This document shows positions 33,207 through 41,362 of a stretch of 64,000 nt of DNA, piece after piece. Both the position numbers and the translations under genes were made by a program. Below the pieces are notes generated by a model that saw only the letters and a list, made by a program, of their open reading frames with translations, was not told the origin of the DNA and made no database searches. The first letter of the stretch is position 1, and every line of letters begins with the position of its first letter. Source of the DNA: Stackebrandtia nassauensis DSM 44728 (lineage in GTDB: Bacteria > Actinomycetota > Actinomycetes > Mycobacteriales > Micromonosporaceae); assembly GCF_000024545.1 (NCBI RefSeq), contig NC_013947.1, positions 5,890,001 to 5,954,000 of the forward strand, given 5' to 3'.

Positions 33207-34110
33207 CGCCCTGGTCCGCGGTCTCGCCGAGCGGGGCGATGACCGCGTCGTGGTTGGGCTGGAAGAAGAACGGGATGGAGATGCGCGACGCGGTGTCACC
33301 GTCTTGGGGGTTGACGACCCGGTGCATTGTCGACACCCATCGGCCGCCGGTCCACATTGCCATCAGGTCGCCGATGTTGACCACGAAGCTGCCCGGGATG
33401 GCGGGCACGTCGCGCCAGTCGTCGTCACCTCGGCGTACCTGTAGGCCGCCCCGGTCGGTTTCCTGGTAGAGGACGGTCAGGCCGCCGAAGTCGGTGTGGG
33501 CGCCCAGTCGCAGCTGGCCTGGCAGCGGTTTCTGGGTCTGCGGGTAGTAGTAGTTGGCGACCAGAGAGGACACGTGGTTGTCGAACTTGTCCTCGTAGTA
33601 GTTCTCCGCCAGCCCCAGGGCGAGCGCCGACAGCCGCATCAGGTCCTCGGCCAGCTCCTCCACACTGTACAGATACGCCCGCCAGGTCGGTTCGAACTCC
33701 TGTGGTCGCCGCGGCCAGACATTGGCCAGTTTCCACGAGGCCCAGTAGTCGCCCAGGTTCTCGCGTTCGGCGTCGTCGAGGTCGCCGGTGACGTGGACGC
33801 CGAAGGTCTCACACAGGTCGGGCGGCGTCCGCTGGCCGAGGCTGTTGGCGGTGGTGCCGACCGACCGTCGCAGACCCGAGACGCCGGGCCGGTTGGCGAC
33901 GGCGTCCTTTTCGGAGTCCGGGAGGGTGAAGAAGGACTCGGTGACCGAGAACATGGTGTCGATGAGTTCGCCGGGGATGCCGTGGCCGACGATCACGTAG
34001 AAGCCCGAGTTCTCGCAGGCTCGGCCGATGGCCTCGGCCAGCCGGGCCCGCTCCCGCGCGTCGGTGCGCTGGGAGATGTCGATGACCGGGACGAAGTCGG
34101 TCGTTGTCAC
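33145..34110 (-). CDS. Fe(II)/2-oxoglutarate oxygenase (isopenicillin N synthase family)
   Basis: 321 residues from GTG 34110 (AAGGAA upstream). N-terminal DIOX_N domain FVPVIDISQR...SGFYVIVGHGIP, then the jelly-roll core. Iron ligands are H and D in LGAHTDFGGLTVLYQ (~residue 210) and H in STMHRVVNP (~265); R-x-S in SRISIPFF binds the 2-oxoglutarate carboxylate. The family hydroxylates, desaturates or cyclises small molecules. It lies 32 bp downstream of the MFS gene at 34143 on the same strand, so it is co-transcribed with an exporter under the TetR at 35658. The 3' end overlaps the convergent MFS gene by 62 bp. Confidence 0.93.
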   Translation of the reverse strand: MTTTDFVPVIDISQRTDARERARLAEAIGRACENSGFYVIVGHGIPGELIDTMFSVTESFFTLPDSEKDAVANRPGVSGLRRSVGTTANSLGQRTPPDLCETFGVHVTGDLDDAERENLGDYWASWKLANVWPRRPQEFEPTWRAYLYSVEELAEDLMRLSALALGLAENYYEDKFDNHVSSLVANYYYPQTQKPLPGQLRLGAHTDFGGLTVLYQETDRGGLQVRRGDDDWRDVPAIPGSFVVNIGDLMAMWTGGRWVSTMHRVVNPQDGDTASRISIPFFFQPNHDAVIAPLGETADQGVIAGEWMAAKMRKIVPADRG

Positions 34111-34142
34111 GGTTGGTTCCTTTCGATTGGGATTCATGGGGA

Positions 34143-35552
34143 TCAGGCTTTGCGGGTGGTGACGGCCGCGATCGCGGTGGCGGCCAGGACGATGCCCAGG
34201 CCGACGGTCAGGGCGGTGCGGTATCCGTGCACTGTGGCCACGGTGGCCGATTCGGTGAGCGCGAGCGACGTCGCGGCGCCGATGGTGACGGTGTTGAAAA
34301 GCGGGGTGCCCAGGGCCGCGCCCAGCTGCATCGAGGCGTTGTAGGTCGCCGAGGCGGTTCCGGCGTCGTGGCCGCCGATGCCGGAGGTGGCCAGCGTCGC
34401 GGTGGCCGCCATGATGCCGCCCAGTCCCAAGCCGGTCAGCAGCAGCGCCGGGGTCAGGTACGGCAGCAGGACGTCGGTGGCCCGAGCGGGTGTGCGGGTC
34501 ACGACGAAGATCCCGGCCGCGATGGCGAGGAGGCTCGGCACGATGAGCGTCGCGGGCGAGACCCGGCCGTGCAGTCGTCCGGCGATCACCGTGGAGCCGA
34601 GGATCGCGGCCAGCGCGTTGACGATCAGCGTCAGTCCCGCCTGGACCGGCGAATAGTCCAGGACGGTCTGGGTGTGGTAGCTCATGAACAGGAAGAACCC
34701 GAACATCGACACGTGGGTCAGCGCGATCGTGGTGAAGGCTCCGGCGCGGCCCCGGTGTCGCAGCACCCGCATGGGCAGCAGCGGATGCGGTGCCCGCAGT
34801 TCGACGCGGACGAAGATCGCCAGTGCGACGATGCCGCCGCCCAACAGCGCCAGCACCAGCGGGTGGGTCCAGCCCAGCGCCTCGGCCCGGCTGAAACCGT
34901 AGACGAGGGCCGAGAACCCGGCGACGCTGAGCAGCGCGCCGGGGATGTCGACGGTGCCGCCATGGGGTCGGTCGCGCGGGATCCGGACGGCGCCGAGCAT
35001 CGCCAGCGCGGCGATCGGGACGTTGATGTACAGGCACCAGCGCCAACCCGCGTACTGGGTCAGCAGTCCGCCCGCGATCAGGCCGACGGCGGCTCCGGCG
35101 GCGCCGACCGCGGCGAAGACGCCGAAGGCCCGGCCGCGTTCCCGTTCGCCGGTGAACGTGGTGGCCAGCAGCGCCAGTCCGGCGGGGGCGAGCAGGGCGG
35201 CGAAGGCCCCTTGCAGGGCTCGGGCGGCGAACAGGATCCACGGCTCTGAGGCCATGCCGCCCAGCGCGGACGCGAGCGCGAACCCGGTCAGTCCGATGAG
35301 GAACGCGCGCCGGTGTCCGAGCGCGCCGCTGACGCGTCCGCCCAGCAACAGCAGGCCGCCGAAGGCCAGCAGGTAGGCGGTGATGACCCAGTGCCGGTTG
35401 GCGTCGGTCATGTCGAGGGCGCGCTGCGCCGAGGGCAGCGCGATGTTGACGATCGTGCCGTCCAGGACCACCAACAGCTGGGCCGCGCTGACCACCGGCA
35501 GGGTCAGCCACCGCTGTCGGGGCGGGGCTGTCGTGGGGTTGGCTTCCACCAT
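34143..35552 (-). CDS. MFS drug exporter, DHA2 family
   Basis: 469 residues, ~14 helices. VLDGTIVNIALPSAQRAL is the canonical motif D1 of QacA-type exporters, GGRVSGALGHRRAF is motif A, and GWRWCLYINVPIAAL is the helix 5 motif C region. It exports hydrophobic or cationic drugs by proton antiport. It is the first gene of an operon with the 2-oxoglutarate oxygenase and is divergent from a TetR regulator across ~105 bp that holds a 45-bp dyad. Confidence 0.93.
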   Translation of the reverse strand: MVEANPTTAPPRQRWLTLPVVSAAQLLVVLDGTIVNIALPSAQRALDMTDANRHWVITAYLLAFGGLLLLGGRVSGALGHRRAFLIGLTGFALASALGGMASEPWILFAARALQGAFAALLAPAGLALLATTFTGERERGRAFGVFAAVGAAGAAVGLIAGGLLTQYAGWRWCLYINVPIAALAMLGAVRIPRDRPHGGTVDIPGALLSVAGFSALVYGFSRAEALGWTHPLVLALLGGGIVALAIFVRVELRAPHPLLPMRVLRHRGRAGAFTTIALTHVSMFGFFLFMSYHTQTVLDYSPVQAGLTLIVNALAAILGSTVIAGRLHGRVSPATLIVPSLLAIAAGIFVVTRTPARATDVLLPYLTPALLLTGLGLGGIMAATATLATSGIGGHDAGTASATYNASMQLGAALGTPLFNTVTIGAATSLALTESATVATVHGYRTALTVGLGIVLAATAIAAVTTRKA

Positions 35553-35566
35553 TCACACCTTGTCTA

Positions 35567-35611
35567 ACGTCGTTCGCTTTGCCTAATGTTGTTAGGCTGG
35601 GCGAACAACGT
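35567..35611. promoter_or_regulatory. 45-bp two-tier dyad operator
   Basis: Outer arms ACGT-C-GTTCGC (35567-35577) and GCGAAC-A-ACGT (35601-35611), inner arms GCCTAA (35581-35586) and TTAGGC (35592-35597), centre TGTTG. The symmetry is complete except one outer pair and the 3-bp joints. It lies between the MFS and TetR genes, as expected for a TetR operator able to hold two dimers. Confidence 0.8.
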
Positions 35612-35657
35612 ACTACACTGGCTCGCGCCGGGAATCGATCGGGTCTGGTGAGGTGTA

Positions 35658-36362
35658 ATGGGCGGCGTGAACGACACACGCGTGGACGACGAGGTGCGAA
35701 GCGTCTGGCTGCGCCCCCGCCGCCGAACCCGGGGCGAGCCACCCATCACCCGGGACCGCATCGCCGAGGCGGCGGTGGAACTGCTCGACGCCGAGGGGAT
35801 CGAACGGCTGACGATGCGGCGACTGGCCGAGCGACTGGCCATCGTCGCGCCCTCGCTCTACCACCATGTCGACACGAAGGACGACGTCATCGACCTGGCC
35901 GTGGACGCGATCTTCGGCGAACAGTCCCCCGACCTGCCCGGCTCCGCCGCCTGGCGCGAACAGGTCACCGAGGTGATGACCGGCTGGCGCGCCACCCTGC
36001 TGCGGCACCCCTGGGCGGCCGCCGTCCCGGCCCGGCGCCGCCCCGCCATCGGCCCCAACTTCCTGTCCCAGATGGAGCTGTTGCAGTCCACCCTCCACGG
36101 CGCCGGATTCACCGCGAAGGCGCTACCGGCGGCCACCTGGGCGCTGTACAACCACGTCTTCGGCTCGGCGTCCACACAGGCCGCGCTGGACATCACCGAG
36201 GCGGAACGCAAGGCCGGGCAGGATCAGCTGCTGGCCGACAAGGACCGCTTCCCCACCCTGGCCGCCAACGGTTACCTGTACGACGACGACTGGGAGGGCA
36301 CCTTCCACATCGGCCTGAAGTACCTGCTCGACGGCCTGGAAGCGCAGCGGAACACCGCCTAG
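35658..36362 (+). CDS. TetR-family regulator (TetR_C)
   Basis: 234 residues. The helix-turn-helix ITRDRIAEAAVELLDAEGIERLTMRRLAERLAI then PSLYHHVDTKDDVIDLAVD (~30-80) and the C-terminal TetR_C domain (~85-230) match the classical tetracycline repressor subgroup. It probably represses the divergent MFS-oxygenase operon through the dyad at 35567-35611, released by the drug that MFS exports. Its TAG overlaps the stop of the convergent multicopper oxidase by 4 bp. Confidence 0.92.
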   Translation: MGGVNDTRVDDEVRSVWLRPRRRTRGEPPITRDRIAEAAVELLDAEGIERLTMRRLAERLAIVAPSLYHHVDTKDDVIDLAVDAIFGEQSPDLPGSAAWREQVTEVMTGWRATLLRHPWAAAVPARRRPAIGPNFLSQMELLQSTLHGAGFTAKALPAATWALYNHVFGSASTQAALDITEAERKAGQDQLLADKDRFPTLAANGYLYDDDWEGTFHIGLKYLLDGLEAQRNTA

Positions 36363-37855
36363 TCGCGGTAGCCCAGCAGCGTCATCATTCCCGACTCGGA
36401 GTGGTAGACGTTGTGGCAGTGGATCATCCAGCGTCCGGGATTGTCGGCGTCGAAGTCGACCTTGAGTGTCTGTCCCGGTAGAACGATCGCGGTGTCCTTG
36501 CGCAAACCAGTGCCGGACAGCGCGAAGGTGTGGCCGTGCAGGTGCATGGGGTGCCACATCGTGGTGGTGTTCTTGAACCGCAACCGAACCCGGTCGCCTT
36601 CGGTGATGCCGTACAGCCGGTCGGGGTCGAAGGACTCGCCGTTGATCCCCCAGTCGTACTTCATCATGCCGCCGGTCAGGTCGAGGTCGATGGTCTCGTC
36701 CGGGTCCCGGCGCTTCAGCCGGACGCTGTCGTCGGGTTCGAGGTCGGAGTATCCGGCGATGGTGCCGTCCAGTTCCGTGGGCCGGACGTCGGCGGCGGGT
36801 GTCTCGCCCGAAGCGGTGCGCACGATGGCCCGGGCCAGTTCCTGCTTGCCCTCGGCCAGCGCCACCAGCGGGAACACGCCGTCGCCCAGCTCGACCAGGA
36901 CGTCGTAGCGCTCACCCATGCCGAGCAGCAGCGCGTCGGTCTCGGTGTGCCGCACCCCGAAGCCGTCGGTGTGGGTCACGGTCATCGTGTGGCCGCCCAG
37001 CGCGAGCCTGAACGCGGTGTCCCCGGCGGCGTTGATGACGCGCAGCCGCAGCCGAGTGCCGGGCTTGACCTTGAAGACCTCGGGGTCGGCGGGAACACGT
37101 CCGTTGATCAGGAAGTGCGGATAGCTGACGTCCCCAGCGTCGCCGCCGAGCAGGTCGCTGTCGGCGCCCATCAGCATGTGGCCCTGGGATTGCGGCTCGT
37201 CGTCGGAGTCGCCGCCGGAATGTCCGCCATGGCTCATACCGCCACCGAGTTCTTTTAGCACGTCATCGGGGCTGCCGGTCACCCCGTCCATCCAGTCGTC
37301 GAGAACGACGATCCATTCCTCGTCATAGGACAGTGGTTCGTCGGGGTCCTCGACGATCAGCGGGGCGTAAAGACCCCGGTCCTGTTGGACGCCGACGTGC
37401 GGGTGGAACCAGTAGGTTCCGGCGTGGGCGGCGGTGAACGTGTAGGTGTGGCGTTCGCCCGCGCCGACGGGCTTCTGGGTGACGTCGGGGACGCCGTCGG
37501 CGTCGCAGCGCAGTGCCAGGCCGTGCCAGTGCACCGTGGTCGGATCGGGCAGACCGTTGTCGAGGACGGCCTTGATCTGTTCGCCGCGTGTGACGCGGAT
37601 CGGCTCGCCGGGGATCTTGCCGCCGTAGGCCCAGGTGGTCACGGCGACGCCACCCAGGTCGACCTCGGTGCGGCCCGGCTTGAGGGTGAACTTGCGGACC
37701 TTGCCGGGATCGCGGGCGGCCTCGGCTTCGGCGACCCGGTCACCGTCGGGGCTCACGTAACTGTCAGCGGACTCCGACGCGCAGCCGGTCAGTATCGCCG
37801 CCCCGGACGCGGCGACACCGGCGCGCAGGACGGACCTTCGGGAAACGGGGCTCAT
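36359..37855 (-). CDS. Multicopper oxidase lipoprotein
   Basis: 498 residues. The N-terminus RRSVLRAG...AILTGCAS combines a twin-arginine signal with a lipobox (LTGC, Cys ~25), so it is exported folded and anchored outside. All four copper-binding segments are present: HWHG (~110), WFHPHVG (~150), WHPMHLHGH (~435) and HCHNVYHSESGMM (~475; His-Cys-His plus axial Met of the T1 site). A Met/His/Asp-rich insert (~210-240, GGGMSHGGHSGG) may bind Cu(I). The likely role is oxidation of Cu(I) in copper defence. CsoR-like boxes upstream support copper control. Confidence 0.95.
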   Translation of the reverse strand: MSPVSRRSVLRAGVAASGAAILTGCASESADSYVSPDGDRVAEAEAARDPGKVRKFTLKPGRTEVDLGGVAVTTWAYGGKIPGEPIRVTRGEQIKAVLDNGLPDPTTVHWHGLALRCDADGVPDVTQKPVGAGERHTYTFTAAHAGTYWFHPHVGVQQDRGLYAPLIVEDPDEPLSYDEEWIVVLDDWMDGVTGSPDDVLKELGGGMSHGGHSGGDSDDEPQSQGHMLMGADSDLLGGDAGDVSYPHFLINGRVPADPEVFKVKPGTRLRLRVINAAGDTAFRLALGGHTMTVTHTDGFGVRHTETDALLLGMGERYDVLVELGDGVFPLVALAEGKQELARAIVRTASGETPAADVRPTELDGTIAGYSDLEPDDSVRLKRRDPDETIDLDLTGGMMKYDWGINGESFDPDRLYGITEGDRVRLRFKNTTTMWHPMHLHGHTFALSGTGLRKDTAIVLPGQTLKVDFDADNPGRWMIHCHNVYHSESGMMTLLGYRD

Positions 37856-37894
37856 GAGTCGCTCCTTGCTCGTCTCATACCAACGGTAGCACGG

Positions 37895-37962
37895 TACCCC
37901 TAGGGGGTATGTCGGACATCACGGCGCCACGGTTGCGAATCAATACCCCCTAGGGGTATACA
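37895..37962. promoter_or_regulatory. Two CsoR-like copper boxes between divergent genes
   Basis: TACCCCTAGGGGGTA (37895-37909) lies on the oxidase side and ATACCCCCTAGGGGTAT (37943-37959) on the MFS side, ~49 bp apart. Both match the CsoR/RicR consensus TACCC-N4/5-GGGTA. The second sits inside the spacer of a plus-strand promoter TTGCGA (37933-37938)-18-TATACA (37957-37962), ideal for repression. Confidence 0.78.
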
Positions 37963-38001
37963 TATCTCCCGTAAGCCCCTAGACCTAAGGAGTCGACAGT
38001 C

Positions 38002-39438
38002 ATGTCCCGCAAAGCTTCCCCACCCCCGTCACGGCGGTGGACGGCGCTGGCGCTGATCGCACTGGCGCAGTTCATGGTCATCATGGACACCTCGATCATC
38101 GGCGTCGCACTGCCGAAGATGCAGAAGGAACTCGGGTTCTCGCAGGAGAACCTGTCGTGGGTGTTCAACGCCTACGTGGTGGTGTTCGGCGGTCTGCTGC
38201 TGTTGGGCGGCAGGCTGTCCGACCTGTTCGGCGCCCGCAGGCTGTTCAGTCTCGGCTGGATCGTGCTCGGCGCCGGATCCCTTGTGGCCGGTGTCGCCGG
38301 TGACGTGCCGACCGAGCTCATCGGTCGCGGGGTCCAGGGCGTCGGCGCGGCGCTCATCGCGCCCTCGGCGCTGACCCTGTTGATGATGCTGTTCGGCGCC
38401 AACCCCAAGGAGCTGACCAAGGCCTTCGCCGTCTACGGGGCCGCGGCCCCGGCCGGCGGCACCGCCGGGGTGTTCCTCGGCGGCCTGATCACCGAGTACG
38501 CGTCCTGGCCGTGGGTCTTCTACATCAACATCCCGATCGCGATCCTCGCCCTGGCCGCCGCCCCCGCGTTGCTGCCCGGTGGTGCCCTGGCACCCCGCGG
38601 CTCCATCGACGTGGTCGGCGCGCTGACCGTCACGCTGGGCCTGGGCGCGGCGGTGTTCGCCATCGTCCGTGCCCCCGAGATCGGCTGGGGCGACCCGGCT
38701 ACCTGGGGCGTGCTGCTGCTGGCGGCGGTGTTGCTGGTCGGGTTCCTGTTGTCGCAGGCCAGGAAGCGGCAGCCGCTGATGCCGCTGTCGATCTTCCGGG
38801 CCGCGAACCTCGCCGCGGCGAACCTGGCGCAGCTGCTGCTGGGCGCCGCCTGGATTCCGATGTGGTTCTTCCTCAACCTGTACCTGCAACAGGTTCTGGG
38901 TTACTCGGCGTTCCCCTCGGGTGCGGCGCTGCTGCCGATGACCGTGTTGATCATGGTCGGCATGGTCGCGCTGGCCCCCCGGCTCATGGCCCGGTTCGGC
39001 GCCAAGGCGATGATCGTCACCGGTCTGGTCCTGCTCGCGGGCGGGCTGTACTGGATGTCGTTCATCCGTCCCGACGGGAACTTCTGGGTCGACGTCCTGC
39101 CCGCCTCGCTGCTGGCGGCGCTGGGCATGTCGCTGGCGTTCATCCCGTCACTGCAGACGGCGATCTCGGCGGCGAAACCGGAGGAGGGCGGCCTGGCCTC
39201 GGGCATCGTCAACACCAGCTACCAGATCGGCTCCGCGCTGGGGCTGGCCGTGGTCACGGCCGTGGCCGCCGGTTACGGCGCCGACCGGCTGGGCGACAAG
39301 GTCGCGCTCACCGACGGCTTCTCGGTGGCGTTCATCGCCGCGGCACTCGTCGCGGCCGTGGCCGCCGTGCTGACGGTGGTCACCGTCCGAACCCGGAAAG
39401 CCGCGGAAACCGAAACCAAAGTAGACAGTGTGGTGTAA
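38002..39438 (+). CDS. MFS transporter, DHA2 type, under copper-box control
   Basis: 478 residues, ~14 helices. IMDTSIIGVALPKMQKELG is a motif D1 variant (T-S-I-I-G instead of T-I-V-N), GGRLSDLFGARRLF is motif A and SWPWVFYINIPIAIL is the helix 5 region. The sequence alone says drug or metabolite exporter. A CsoR-like box inside its promoter and the divergent multicopper oxidase suggest export of copper, a copper-chelator complex or a copper-stress metabolite, which would be unusual for DHA2. Followed by a hairpin terminator. Confidence 0.9.
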   Translation: MSRKASPPPSRRWTALALIALAQFMVIMDTSIIGVALPKMQKELGFSQENLSWVFNAYVVVFGGLLLLGGRLSDLFGARRLFSLGWIVLGAGSLVAGVAGDVPTELIGRGVQGVGAALIAPSALTLLMMLFGANPKELTKAFAVYGAAAPAGGTAGVFLGGLITEYASWPWVFYINIPIAILALAAAPALLPGGALAPRGSIDVVGALTVTLGLGAAVFAIVRAPEIGWGDPATWGVLLLAAVLLVGFLLSQARKRQPLMPLSIFRAANLAAANLAQLLLGAAWIPMWFFLNLYLQQVLGYSAFPSGAALLPMTVLIMVGMVALAPRLMARFGAKAMIVTGLVLLAGGLYWMSFIRPDGNFWVDVLPASLLAALGMSLAFIPSLQTAISAAKPEEGGLASGIVNTSYQIGSALGLAVVTAVAAGYGADRLGDKVALTDGFSVAFIAAALVAAVAAVLTVVTVRTRKAAETETKVDSVV

Positions 39439-39453
39439 TGCGCATCGGGGTGT

Positions 39454-39479
39454 CCCGGCCGGGCCGATACCCGGCCGGG
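39454..39479 (+). terminator. Terminator after the copper-linked MFS gene
   Basis: Arms CCCGGCCGGG (39454-39463) and CCCGGCCGGG (39470-39479) around a 6-nt loop, extended by TG/CA outside. Each arm is itself self-complementary. Confidence 0.7.
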
Positions 39480-39519
39480 GCATCACGATGAGTCCGCGCC
39501 CGAGAAACGGAGGACCACG

Positions 39520-39999
39520 ATGAACGCAACCCCACTGCCCGACGCCGTACGGGCCATGGTGGCCGACGGCGAAGCGCACGGCGTCGACGTGGAGGTGCGG
39601 GTCCGGCCCGCCGCGAACTCGCTGCCCGAGGCCGCCGAGATCCTGGGGCTCACTCCCGCCGACCTGGCCAAGACCCTCGTCGTCCGCAAGACCAGCGACA
39701 GCTACCTGTTCGCCATCGTCCCCGGCGACCGCTCCATCGCGTGGCCGAAGCTGCGCGAACTCCTCGGCACCAATCGGCTGTCCATGCCGGACGCCGCCAC
39801 CGCCCTGGCGGCGACGGGTTACGAACGCGGCACCATCACCCCGATCGGCAGTCACCGACCGTGGCCGATCTATGTGGACTCACGGCTGCGGGGCCGCCGG
39901 GTGGCCATGGGCGCCGGAGCCCACGGGTTCAGCGCCTTCGTCGACGTCGACCGCCTGGTCGACGGATACGACGCCGTGCTCGCCGACATCACCGACTGA
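39520..39999 (+). CDS. YbaK/EbsC-family aminoacyl-tRNA deacylase
   Basis: 159 residues with GGAGG 8 nt before ATG 39520. The editing-domain fold shows AEILGLTPADLAKTLVV with the conserved Lys, FAIVPGDRSIAWPKL, and the nearly invariant YERGTITPIGSHRPWPIYVD segment. Such proteins hydrolyse mischarged Cys-tRNA(Pro) or Ala-tRNA(Pro) in trans. A stand-alone single-domain member; no prolyl-tRNA synthetase gene is nearby. Confidence 0.92.
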   Translation: MNATPLPDAVRAMVADGEAHGVDVEVRVRPAANSLPEAAEILGLTPADLAKTLVVRKTSDSYLFAIVPGDRSIAWPKLRELLGTNRLSMPDAATALAATGYERGTITPIGSHRPWPIYVDSRLRGRRVAMGAGAHGFSAFVDVDRLVDGYDAVLADITD

Positions 40000-40029
40000 G
40001 ACCCCACCCCCGCCGGTTAGGCTTTCGCG

Positions 40030-41067
40030 ATGCTGCGCAAACGCGTGTACGGCCAGCGCCTCCACGACGAACTCGGTGCCCCGACGCGCGTCAGGAAACT
40101 GGGGTCGAGTCCCCGATCGAAGGTGTGGTGGGCCGAACTGACCGACGGCCCCGTCATCGTCAAACAGGTCGTCGACGGATCCGATGTCGAGCAACAGTTC
40201 CAGCGCGAACACACGGCACTGCGCCTGGCCTCGCGGGCGAAGCCCGCGGTGGTGCCGCGATTGCTGGCCGCCGACGCCGACGAGCGGATCCTGGTGATGG
40301 AGTACCTCGACGAGGGCCGCCCCGGGCCGGACTGGCAGTGCCAGTACGCCGTCGCGCTGGCGCGGTTGCACGCCAGCGTCGAGGCCGACTCCGGACTGCC
40401 GAACTGGCGCGGGCCCGACGACAACGACGTCGACGACTTCCTCGACCTGGCCCGCGCGTGGCGGGTCACGGTCCCGGCCTCGGCCCGCACCGAACTGACC
40501 GACCTGGTGCGGCGGCTGGCCGACAGCGCGGTTCCGGCGCTGCTGCACGGGGATCCGTGCCCGTCGGGCAACGTCCTGTACCCCGCCGACGGGCTGCGCT
40601 TCATCGACTTCGAACAGTCGAGTGTGGGCAACGGCCTCGTCGAACTCGCCTACCTGCGGATCGGCTTCCCGACCTGTTACTCCAGTCCGGACACTCCCCG
40701 GGAACTGTTGGGACAGGCCGAGGACGCGTACCGGGCCACCTGGCGCGAGGAGACCGGCACCGAGGTGACCGGCGACCTGGCCGACGCCTGCGCGGGCTGG
40801 ACCATCAGCGGCGACTCGCTCGTGGAGCGCGCGCATCGGGAGTCGCGGCGACACCTGTCCCGGCTGATCAACTCGGACTGGAAGTGGGGCAAGGCGACCG
40901 CCCGGGAGCGGTTGGCGTTCCGGCTGGAGGTGACGGCGGATATCGCCGCCGACTCGGCTGAGCTGCGAACCGTCGCCGAGCTGTGCCGCAACCTGCGCGA
41001 GGCGATGCGGGCGCGCTGGCCGCAGTTGCGTCGGCTCACCGATCCCGAGCTCAACTACGACCACTGA
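40030..41067 (+). CDS. Aminoglycoside phosphotransferase/fructosamine kinase-fold protein
   Basis: 345 residues. The kinase-like fold shows the nucleotide-binding Lys in VIVKQVV (~44), hinge ILVMEYLDEG (~100), catalytic loop LLHGDPCPSGNVLY (H-x-D-x-x-x-x-N, ~175) and the metal-binding D in RFIDFEQS (~195), all in APH order. The substrate cannot be deduced; candidates are aminoglycosides, choline, homoserine or fructosamines. As thrB is missing from the threonine cluster this fold is worth noting, but homoserine kinases of this fold (ThrB2-type) are a different branch. It starts 30 bp after YbaK on the same strand. Confidence 0.85.
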   Translation: MLRKRVYGQRLHDELGAPTRVRKLGSSPRSKVWWAELTDGPVIVKQVVDGSDVEQQFQREHTALRLASRAKPAVVPRLLAADADERILVMEYLDEGRPGPDWQCQYAVALARLHASVEADSGLPNWRGPDDNDVDDFLDLARAWRVTVPASARTELTDLVRRLADSAVPALLHGDPCPSGNVLYPADGLRFIDFEQSSVGNGLVELAYLRIGFPTCYSSPDTPRELLGQAEDAYRATWREETGTEVTGDLADACAGWTISGDSLVERAHRESRRHLSRLINSDWKWGKATARERLAFRLEVTADIAADSAELRTVAELCRNLREAMRARWPQLRRLTDPELNYDH

Positions 41068-41085
41068 ACGGAAGTCGCACCATCG

Positions 41086-41103
41086 GTATGCCCGTGGGCA
41101 TAC
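41086..41103. promoter_or_regulatory. Perfect 18-bp palindrome
   Basis: GTATGCCC-GT-GGGCATAC, upstream of the broken LuxR-type regulator. Probably the operator of the deleted two-component operon; no intact gene starts directly downstream. Confidence 0.55.
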
Positions 41104-41170
41104 GCGCCGGGCGACGAATATCGGTCTCAAGGTCGTGGGAATGGGTCTGGACCGTCCATAGCCTCGGTCG

Positions 41171-41362
41171 CATGAGATCGCCGAGCGGCTGGGCATCGCG
41201 CCGGGAACCGTGAAGATCCACATCGGTCGGATACTGGACAAACTGGAGCTGCGCGACCGGGTGCAGATCGTCATCTTCGCCTACGAGACCGGGCTGATAC
41301 TCCCCGGTGGGTTAGGTTCCGGCCGTCACAAACCCAGGATCGCGTTCGCGAGCACGAAGTAG
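41171..41362 (+). pseudogene. Remnant of a LuxR/NarL response regulator (C-terminal helix-turn-helix only)
   Basis: An open stretch without a start codon encodes HEIAERLGIAPGTVKIHIGR, then ILDKLELRDRVQIVIFAYETGL, the last two helices and tail of a NarL-type DNA-binding domain (normally preceded by a 150-residue receiver). In-frame TAG lies four codons upstream, and the frame continues past the usual end into the 3' end of mgtE. An internal deletion appears to have joined a promoter/start region (operator 41086-41103, ATG 41172 in another frame) to the tail of the gene. Confidence 0.8.

Noticed and set aside
33145-35742. 865-codon minus-strand frame
   Set aside because: The N-terminal two-thirds are an Arg-rich shadow of the MFS gene; only the oxygenase from GTG 34110 is coding.
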